64,000 nucleotides of DNA from Enoplolaimus lenunculus (lineage: Eukaryota; Nematoda; Enoplea; Enoplida; Thoracostomopsidae). The DNA lies in contig JASANG010002318.1 of NCBI GenBank assembly GCA_030248215.1, positions 1 to 64,000 of the forward strand, given 5' to 3'. Positions 55,907-64,000 of the stretch are shown piece after piece. Position 1 is the first letter of the stretch. The number at the start of each line of letters is the position of its first letter. The notes under the pieces are model-generated. The model worked only from the letters and a program-made list of their open reading frames with translations. It did not search any database and had not been told where the DNA came from. A program made the translations under genes and the position numbers.

Positions 55907-57012
55907 TCAGCGGCGTATACAAGCGGAATGATAGACGGGATATATCCCCCTCGACACGTCTGAAGAAACATGAAAACAGCACTTTTGATAGGAATTAGGG
56001 TAACCGTCTATAGATCCTGGAGACAAAAAACTTTCTTTTAGATAAGTAATACCCTTCCGATACAAAATCCCGTACGTATCTGATTCCAATTACGCTAAAA
56101 ATGACACAAGTTTGGGCACAGAAATATATCAACGAAAAAAGCGTATTACAATAGTATTAATTTAAACAAAATCACCCGTAAAACAGCGAATACAGATTAT
56201 ACGGAAACTGCAGGTAATACCTGCTTGAATGGCCATACCTACAACAGATATCCTTGACTTTTGTGTTAACTGCAGCCGTCTGCGATAGAACTGAATTGGA
56301 AGCGGATATAGTTTGTATTGCCTCATCTGAGGCTAAATTTTACTCATGAAATTTTGGCTGACCAATCCTACTTCTTTGATCTTAAAATGACTGCTGTGTA
56401 AAGCTTTATGTTTAAATCTTGGTTTTGTTTGATGCAATATTACCAGCTGTGCAAAGCCTTAACTTTGAACTCAACTTCAGATTGAATTCATGTAACAATG
56501 AACCTACAAATCATGTTACCAGTTTCTTTGCTAAACTCAGACCCAGCAGTTTGTAGCTATCTAGCTAGCAGATGCCATTTCTATTCATCTGGCATTTTGT
56601 TTGTAGTATTTACCCACACTGCAAAAAATGTTGAGTCAAATTGACTCTCTCCGAAATTGGCTCTACGGGACTACACAAACTGAGTCAAATTAAACTCGAA
56701 TAGAATCAAGTTTGACTCGCAGAATCGCACGTTTGACTCTGGCGGAGTCGAATTTGACTCAAGTTGTGTAGTCCCGTAGAGCCTATTTCAGAGGGAGTCA
56801 ATTTGACTCACCATTTTTTGCAGTGCAATGGCTATCATGTGTTATGCAACATTGATATATCGATACTTAGTAAAATATAATCATCTGATTCTCTCAGTAT
56901 CGGTTCGGAATCAGGCGTTGCATTCAATATTACATTTGTTGAAGCACGAGTTACATGTTTTTCAATTTTCGTCGTTTTTTTGAAAAATCCGTTGTTTCCG
57001 AGGGATTCAATT
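55907..57012 (-). CDS. Two phase-matched candidate exons, unknown extracellular protein
   Basis: Exon 57012-56867 (acceptor tttctgtctaag) has 48 codons including KTTKIEKHVTRASTNVILNA and LRESDDYILL and ends in phase 1. Exon 56016-55907 (acceptor tttttgtctccag) enters with two bases, reads SIDGYPNSYQKCCFHVSSD and ends at TGA. The phases agree, but the intron contains a family B MITE and there is no homology I recognise, so this is a guess. The 57012 exon would need a phase-2 donor upstream, and the exon ending 57910 is phase 0, so they cannot be joined directly. Confidence 0.3.
56617..56825. mobile_element. Family B foldback MITE
   Basis: Starts cactgcaaaaaatgttgagt and ends gactcaccattttttgcagtg. 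The arms are highly complementary. Confidence 0.88.
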
Positions 57013-57553
57013 CTTAGACAGAAAATCCAAAACCAAAATGATGTGACGCTTTTGAATGTTTTCAGTTGAGAAACACGAAAAAGATTAACCAAACAAGAAA
57101 TATTAGCAGTTGAAAGCCATTTTTAAATGGATTTGATGTCTTTCGTTAAATATTTGGCAAATCGAAAACAACTGTACTGCTGCTTAGACCAACTATGACA
57201 ACGCAATGGCATCAAATTTCACATATTTCTGCGCTGTGACGTCAGATATTGTCACATTTAGTTGATTCGCTCCAAAAGTGATTAAAGCACTCTTCATTTG
57301 AAGAGTTTTTAAATTTCAATTGGTCTGTTCTGAACGCTGGTTGAAAGTATAATTTTCAACTATAAATGTGAATTGTAGTGAATTTCTGGCCGCAACGCCG
57401 AGCTACGGCTATTCTAATAAAACAGTATTAACCTTTCTTCCTAGTGTATCCGAAATGACATTAGGCTTTAAGTTAGGAAAAGGTTTCCCTATCCGAAGTC
57501 GTTTACCTTCAAAATTTATACAAGTTTTGGCCTTAACCTATCTATAGCGTGGG

Positions 57554-57746
57554 GGCCCATATAAAGATCAGGGGCGGAACGTTTTTCGGTGGGACTAGAA
57601 AAGAGTAAGCTTAAGATTTAGACTAATTTTTTTTGCATTGCGTAGGCTTAGGTTTAGGCTTACGAATATGCTCATTCTTACATAGGCTTAGGCTTAGGCT
57701 AAGGAATATGCTTATAATACTGGTCCGTCTCTGTTCTTTTATGGCC
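57554..57746. mobile_element. Family A MITE
   Basis: Starts ggcccatataaagatcaggg and ends gtctctgttcttttatggcc. The interior shows gtaggcttaggtttaggc runs. Confidence 0.82.
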
Positions 57747-57909
57747 GGTATTCATTTTTATAACGAACAACCAGCATAAGCTTCTGTGTCGTACTCTATG
57801 CCTTCCTTTGGCGGAATTTGTCTGAAATTAAGTCAGATTTGAATATTGAATATTTTATACTTTTCGTGACACTATATATCGTGTTTTCGGGGACTTAGAG
57901 CGAACAAAC

Positions 57910-58916
57910 CATGTTCCTGTCGGAAATATCAAACGGACGCCCAGAGTCGCATGTTTCAATTTCATGCTTAACACCAGGGCACTGTTAAATATCTGCTTAA
58001 GTAAAACATATAAATTGTTCGCAACTCGAAATTCGAGAAACAAATTCAACTGAATCACACTGTAAAAATAGCTGAATAAATTTTGAATTTTAGACTTTTG
58101 TATTTCTATGCTTGACAGTAATGATTTGTGAACTATTGATCTGTTTGAGCTTCAGCTAATATATTGTTCGTATGTTAAGCTATTTTGTCACGTTTCTCAG
58201 TAAACCGTAGGTATATATTTCTCATTGTTGGAAAACAACGCTATAGTAGCAATGCAAGGTGGCATCTTTGTCAAAAAAACAACTGTATTTATAAGTTGTG
58301 GTTTAGTGAGATAAAATGTGCTTCTTAAGCGTTTGCACACCACACTTCTTCGTCAATAGAAGGTTTAATTCTATTTGCGTCAATAAACTATACTCTTATA
58401 AATTCTCGTAAATCTATTATTGTTATAAATACAACACGCGCACCGCTTAAAAAACGAGCAGCCCATTTAAATGATGATTGTGGCATTACCGATAGAAGAT
58501 GCATAAAATGAAATGTGTAAACTATAGAAATACGCTAAATTTGTTAACTTCCTTAATGTTTTACTTTGAACAAATTTTCACACTGGCGCTGAACTCTTAA
58601 ATTCGCCTGATAATGGGTTTCATAAGACCAGTCCGTATTTATAACTGTCATGCCCTTATCAGCTGAAGGTCAACAATGAGCAACTCAGTGCAAACGGTGT
58701 ACGTGAAATAAATACACAGTTCTCAGTGCTCAACAATTGCTATGCGTGTGCTCTGCACAACCTCTCTATAAAGCACTGCACAAACGCTCCAAAAGACATA
58801 AGAGCCACTTACTTCGGTATCAAATGTCGAGTTTCTATATCTGAGTGGTAATCCCCTCTCACCAGAACAATACAGGGAACAAATCCTACCTTCCCTTGGG
58901 CTGGACCACATGTGTG
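57910..58916 (-). CDS. Two phased exons encoding a thrombospondin type-1-like repeat
   Basis: Exon 58916-58813 (acceptor gaacgcag, donor GTAAGT) reads MWSSPREGRICSLYCSGERG then LPLRYRNSTFDTE. Exon 57981-57910 (acceptor tttaacag, donor GTTTGT) reads CPGVKHEIETCDSGRPFDIS. The junction is phase 0. Joined, the order W, C-x3-C, G-x-R-YR, C-P-G, E-x-E-x-C is that of a TSP1 repeat as found in thrombospondins, ADAMTS, complement C6-C9 and axon-guidance proteins. Neighbouring exons of the same gene are not certain; candidates lie at 54.7-57.0 kb. Confidence 0.55.
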
Positions 58917-59004
58917 CTGCGTTCAACTCAAAACCCAATATATTGAACTGTTCAATAATTGCACTGTGCAGTGCTACAGATAGCGACTTTTTACAGAAGC
59001 ATAC

Positions 59005-59213
59005 ACTGCAAAAAATGTTGAGTCAAATTGACTCTCTTCGGAATAGGCACCACGGGACTACACAAACTGAACCAAATTCAACTCCGACAGAGTCCAATTT
59101 GACTCAATAAGTCGCACGCTTGATTCTGGCGGAGTCGAATTTGACTCAGATTGTGTAGTCCCATAGAGCCTATTTCGGAGAGAGTCAATTTGACTCACCA
59201 CTTTTTTACAGTG
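59005..59213. mobile_element. Family B foldback MITE just upstream of Kv4
   Basis: Starts cactgcaaaaaatgttgagt and ends gactcaccacttttttacagtg, flanked by TA. It lies 184 bp before the Kv4 start codon. Confidence 0.87.
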
Positions 59214-59356
59214 TACGTTTCACATGATTTATAGTTCTATGATTGCGAGATTATATAAAACATCAAATAAATGCAGAAGCCATGTGTTATACACAACAGT
59301 AAAACGGCTAAATATCTATGCGTTCATATTTTTGCATTTACCATTGAAAACTGAAT

Positions 59357-59368
59357 AATATTTTCCAG
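59357..59368 (+). promoter_or_regulatory. Candidate 3' splice site in the Kv4 5'UTR
   Basis: The sequence aatattttccag sits 28 bp before the ATG at 59397. It could accept an upstream 5'UTR exon, or a spliced leader if the organism uses one. No promoter element is recognisable nearby. Confidence 0.4.
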
Positions 59369-59396
59369 TAAATAAAGACGTATCTGGTCAGTTACT

Positions 59397-62300
59397 ATGG
59401 CTTCAGTGGCCGCTTGGCTTCCGTTTGCGCGAGCCGCTGCAATAGGATGGGTCCCGATCGCGAGACAACAAATGCCCAAAGCTCCCATTGCAATCCAAGC
59501 CAAAGATTTAGCAGTCGATTATGTTTCGGATGAAAAAATTCAAATCAACCTGAGCGGGCGTCGATTTGAAACGTGGCGAAATACGCTGGAAAAGTATCCA
59601 GAAACGCTGCTCGGATCGAACGAAAAAGGATTTTTCTTCGACGAAGACAGCAAAGAGTACTTTTTCGATCGGGATCCAGACATCTTTCGGCATATTTTGA
59701 CATTTTATCGCACTGGCAAACTGCATTTTCCCAAACACGAATGTTTAGTCGCGTACGACGAAGAATTGGCGTTTTTTGGCATTATGCCAGATTTGATCAG
59801 CGATTGCTGCTACGAAGAGTACAAAGATAAAAAACGCGAAAATCAAGAACGACTACTCGAAGAACGACTTGAAGAAGAAGACGGCCCGGACAAAAACGTT
59901 CCTCGTCATCCGCGTGAAGTGATGTGGCGTGCGTTTGAAAATCCTCATACCAGCACACCCGCGCTAGTGTTCTACTATGTGACCGGATTTTTTATCGCAA
60001 TTTCTGTCGCGTGCAACATATTCGAAACGGTTCCTTGTGAATCGCGGGATGCATCAAAACCAGGCCTTCCGCGCGTTTTGACCACATGTGGCGATTTGTA
60101 TCGGTTGCAGTTTTTCATTGTCGACACTGCATGCGTTATTATATTTACAATTGAATATTTTTTGCGTCTCTACGCGGCACCAGAACGTTTTAAGTATGTG
60201 ACAACGGTGATGTCAATGATTGACGTCATTGCAATTGCACCATACTATATTGCGTTGGTTTTGCCTGATAACGATGACGTCAGCGGTGCGTTTGTCACAC
60301 TTCGTGTGTTTCGGGTGTTTCGCATTTTTAAATTTTCACGTCATTCACAAGGATTGCGTATTCTCGGTTACACACTGCAGTCGTGCGCGAGTGAACTTGC
60401 GTTTTTAGTATTTTCACTTGCGATGGCAATTGTTATATTTGCGACCATTATGTATTACGCCGAGAAAAAAGTGATTAACACCAAGTTCAGTAGTATTCCG
60501 GCTGCGTTTTGGTACACCATTGTAACCATGACTACACTTGGGTAAGTCATTTTGATTGTTGGCTGTTAGCGTAACGGTGCTGCAGGGGCGGATCCCAGGT
60601 AGGCCTTGTGTTAATCAAACAAATCATGTCAAATATATAATAAAAAATGATTCAAATCGGACAGCGCCAGTCAAATGCATGCTTCAAAGTGTCGCATTGG
60701 TTCAGGTGAATCCAATCTTGTGAACCAACATTAAATATTATCTGGATTCGCCTCTGTGCGGACAGTAGCGGATCTTGAAATTTGGAAAAACTTGGGCCGC
60801 GCGAGGTAAAAGAAAATAGTAATATTAATTAACTGAAAAAAGATTCTTCCAAAATTTTACAGAGGTATATTGTTTATGAAAACTTCAAAACTTAACCAGC
60901 TGCTCACTTTTAAGGCTCATGTTTTCAATAATTTATTACCTGCTATTCGCTGCAATGAATGAACGTCTCATACTGTCAACCTTGATCCTGTACGTTTGCT
61001 GCAAAATGTGTCTTTTTGGCTTTCCTGATATTTGTTTACAGACTTTTTATTTGGAAATTAAAATTGTTAGAAACGAACTATATTTATTTACTAATGCCGG
61101 TTCGTAAAGGGCAGCAAGTTGAAGGAGGGTAAATCCATTTCAGGCGAAGGAGGATAAATCCATTACAGCGAAGGAGGATAAATCCATTTCAGCGAAGGAG
61201 GATAAATCCATTTCAGGCGAAGGAGGATAAATCCATTACAGCGAAGGAGGATAAATCCATTACAGCGAAGGAGGATAAATCCATTTCAGGCGAAGGAGGA
61301 TAAATCCATTACAGCGAAGCAGGATAAATCCATTACAGCGAAGGCGGATAAATCCATTACAGCGAAGGAGGATAAATCCATTTCAGCGAAGGAGGATAAA
61401 TCCATTTCAGGCGAAGGAGGATAAATTCATTTCAGCGAAGGAGGATAAATCCATTTCAGGCGAAGGAGGATAAATCCATTACAGCGAAGGAGGATAAATC
61501 CATTACAGCGAAGGAGGATAAATCCATTTCAGGCGAAGGAGGATAAATTCATTTCAGCGAAGGATGATAAAACCATTTCAGCGAAGGAGGATAAATCCAT
61601 TTCAGCGTAGGAGGATAAATTCATTTCAGCGAAGGAGGATAAATCCATTTCAGGCGAAGGAGGATAAATTCATTTCAGCGAAGGAGGATAAATCCATTTC
61701 AGGCGAAGGAGGATAAATCCATTACAGCGAAGGAGGATAAATCCATTTCAGCGAAGGAGGATAAATCCATTTCAGGCGAAGGAGGATAAATTCATTTCAG
61801 CGAAGGATGATAAAACCATTTCAGCGAAGGAGGATAAATCCATTTCAGCGTAGGAGGATAAATTCATTTCAGCGAAGGAGGATAAATCCATTTCAGCGAA
61901 GGAGGATAAATCCATTTCAGGCGAAGGAGGATAAATCCATTACAGCGAAGGAGGGATGCATTTTTAACACTTTAACAACGGCCCTATTATACTATTCTAG
62001 TCTTTGTAGCGTTGCGCTCAGTTGCAATATTTGTTTGGCTCATGTTCCTTTTAAGTGCATCCAGGTTTTTGTACGTCAGAACTGGGTAAACTCGACAAGT
62101 CTCGGTATTTTCAGGTTTCTGTTTCTTGAGTCTCGGTGTTTTAGAACCGACTCTAGGACACGAGGATTCACCAAATGTTGGTAGACGTGTAAACAGTAAA
62201 AGTTAAAATTGTTGAAGTAAGCAATGCCTGAAAAATTCGCTATGAATCTATGAATTTTCATAGTTACGCAATAATTATTAGCAGATATCCTGAAAACATA

Positions 62301-63594
62301 CAAAGAACTATATAAACACAAAAATCTACGAAAAAACATTAGAAATAATTTATTTTGAAAATTTCATTATTTGGGTGAAGACCAAAAGTTGACCGAGACC
62401 AAGATTTTTCACGACCGGTCTCCGCCCATTGCTGGCTCGGATTAGCTGTTATTTTTGCATAGGCGGCCCATGTAAAGATCAGGGGCGGAAAGGCTTACTG
62501 TTGGACTAGAAGAGAATAAACAAGTTTAGAGTAATTTTTTGCTTGGCGTAGGCTAAGGCTTAGGCTCAGGCTTAGGAATAAACTTCTTCTTACTGTTAGT
62601 TAGGGATATGCTTAGACTTAGGCTTTGGAATAAGCTTATAACACTGTTCCGCCCCTGTTTTTACATTGGCCACTTAGGTTTAGACTTAGTTATAGACCCA
62701 TTTTTACGCTGAAATTTGGCTTAGCCTATGAATAATAGATAATATGGCGAGACATATTTTGTTACACCCCTAGAATAACACTCGTCATCTATATCTGGTT
62801 TTCCAGCGTTATTGTAACCCAATAGAGATTGTGAACGTACACGGTCACATGCAAACATTTACATTGCATGTGTGACAAAAAATATGCAAAAGTAAGTCAA
62901 CCAGTTTGATGGTACTTTAAATAAATACGAATGACGGTATAAATTTTTTGAAGATTTTAAAAATAATATCAGGCATGTTCAAATACCGGAGTCGGATGTC
63001 GATTTTTTGCCGGAGCCAGATATCCGGTTGCACCCTGATGTTAATATCTAAATGTTTAACCTGGGATCTTCCAGCATAAGGTACCTGATGTAGTGTTTCG
63101 TGTATGAACGATTTCTTGCACTAAAGTGGTGCTAAGTTGTCAAAAATGCTAAATCCTTATCATATTTGGGCAAGCAATCGGTCACACTGTTTGTTTGGGA
63201 TATAACAGGCGTTTCTTTTTTGTTTATTATCAAAGAAACTATTTCGAATATTACCGGTCGTTATTCTAAACTGCATCGTCATTTCCCCCATGGCCTGAAA
63301 TTGTCTCAAATGATTAAAAGCAAGCATTCAGCTAAGCAAAAATATTTCTTGTCTTTTCGAAAACATATGCGATCCAAAATTGAACCAACTATGAAACTCT
63401 GTGGCCGATTCAAATTGTTCAATCGTTTCAGGTATGGAGATATGGTTCCATCGACTGCGATGGGCAAAATAATTGGTGGTCTTTGCTCACTCAGCGGTGT
63501 ACTGGTAATCGCGCTTCCTGTGCCTGTGATTGTATCGAACTTTTCGCGAATATATCATCAAAATCAACGTGCCGATAAACGCAAAGCTCAGAAA
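59397..63594 (+). CDS. KCND (Shal): Kv4/Shal A-type voltage-gated potassium channel, first two coding exons (3' end outside window)
   Basis: Exons 59397-60541 and 63432-63594, with GTAAGT and GTAAAC donors and matching phases, give 436 residues before the window ends. The N-terminus [17 protein letters not shown] is the Kv4 hallmark that binds KChIP. The T1 domain spans about 48-150, with the zinc motif H-x5-C-x20-CC of non-Shaker channels (HFPKHEC to DCC). [20 protein letters not shown] begins S1, S4 is [17 protein letters not shown], and the selectivity filter TMTTLGYGD is split by the intron between the two glycine bases of its first G. S6 is [20 protein letters not shown] and is followed by [15 protein letters not shown]. 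Known role: somatodendritic or muscle A-type current. The C-terminal cytoplasmic tail lies beyond 63594. Confidence 0.97.
61117..61955. repeat. Minisatellite, 24-25 bp unit, about 34 copies, in Kv4 intron 1
   Basis: The unit gcgaaggaggataaatccat is followed by ttca(g)g or tacag. Variant units (ggatgataaaaccattt, gcgtaggagg) recur together 244 bp apart (61562 and 61806), showing a higher-order duplication of about ten units. The ORF at 61807-62184 is an artefact of the array. Confidence 0.95.
62465..62671. mobile_element. Family A MITE in Kv4 intron 1
   Basis: Starts ggcccatgtaaagatcaggg and ends cgcccctgtttttacattgg then cc. The interior TTAGGC-like hexamers are well preserved. Confidence 0.87.
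62960..63040. mobile_element. Family D right-end fragment in Kv4 intron 1
   Basis: Reads aataccggagtcgg, then gccggagccagatatccggt and tgcaccctg. The left end is degenerate (atgttcaaataccggag). Confidence 0.55.
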
Positions 63595-64000
63595 GTAAAC
63601 TTTAAATTGTAACTTAGTGCTTCTAGTCAATATTACCTGGATATTAGTGTATAAAACGCTGAATTTTTAAACAAACAACTTTTGGTCGTAAGGCAATTTA
63701 AGTTTTAAAATAATAATTTTACTAATTCTTCAAATTTCGGAGAAAAACAATCAAAGATCATCGATATAAAAGAAGCTCAAATTGCGAAAATTTTCAAAAT
63801 TCTTTTTGGGTCATACGATGAAGTGTAGGAAAACGAAGCGGACTCAAAATATGATAGACGTCTGTTGCCCAAACAAACATTCAAAATTAATTGTTTTAAA
63901 CCATAATTGCATCCAATAACAACTACCGCATACAGATTTCTTTGGTATAAAGATAACTCTTCAATCCACAAATTAACCAAAATTTCGTCGACTCAACAAT
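63595..64000. other. Start of the next Kv4 intron
   Basis: Begins with donor GTAAAC after AQK. No further exon or named repeat is visible before the window ends. Confidence 0.6.

Noticed and set aside
63166-63431. Upstream extension of the 148-codon ORF as a Kv4 exon
   Set aside because: The Kv4 match starts exactly after a TTTCAG acceptor at 63431. The open frame before it has no channel similarity and would break the S5-pore-S6 order.

Overview
The window is nuclear DNA of an AT-rich animal genome. Genes are split by short GT-AG introns, and about half the sequence is mobile-element debris. Two complete genes (RINT1 and ribose-phosphate diphosphokinase) and the 5' part of a third (a Kv4/Shal potassium channel) can be named from protein similarity. 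The Kv4 N-terminus, a PRPS of exactly 318 codons and the intron style fit a bilaterian animal. A tunicate or other invertebrate deuterostome is my best guess, but it is only a guess because nothing here is diagnostic.

Layout. 1-1.3 kb: MITE end and gene-free DNA. 1.3-4.7 kb, minus strand: RINT1 in three coding exons. 4.7-7.85 kb: gene-free, with small tandem duplications. 7.9-13.6 kb, plus strand: complete PRPS in eight coding exons, with a hAT-type MITE in intron 3. 13.6-24.1 kb: gene-free, holding MITEs, a 400-bp tandem duplication, degenerate repeats and a LINE reverse-transcriptase fragment. 24.1-36.8 kb (possibly to 37.6 kb), minus strand: a multi-exon gene I assembled from matching splice phases. 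It encodes a protein made of diverged repeats of about 110 residues, which I cannot name. Its introns carry several MITEs and a fossil LTR retrotransposon. 37.6-54.7 kb: mostly MITEs, a 21-bp GC-rich minisatellite inside a MITE-like element, and one convincing orphan terminal exon at 44.2-44.4 kb. 54.7-58.9 kb, minus strand: cysteine-rich candidate exons including a split thrombospondin type-1 repeat. 59.4-63.6 kb and on past the window, plus strand: Kv4, with a 24-25 bp minisatellite in its first coding intron.

The mobile DNA falls into a few families that recur across the window. Family A is hAT-type, with GGCC ends, 8-bp target duplications and TTAGGC-like internal repeats. Family B is a foldback palindrome of GAGTC blocks with CACTG ends and often TA flanks. 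Family C is about 430-440 bp, Tc1/mariner-like, with TA flanks. Family D is hAT-type with CAGGGTGCAACC ends. Family E is a hAT-type element with CAGGGATGG ends. Family F is an element with CCAAGAGTGGAT ends and a 5-bp target duplication. Several target duplications are perfect or nearly so, which fixes element borders to the base.

The genes do not form one pathway. RINT1 acts in ER-Golgi tethering, PRPS makes PRPP for nucleotide synthesis, and Kv4 carries A-type potassium current. The most promising undescribed items are the unnamed repeat protein, the orphan exon at 44.2 kb, and the minisatellite-bearing mobile element at 39.2-40.1 kb.
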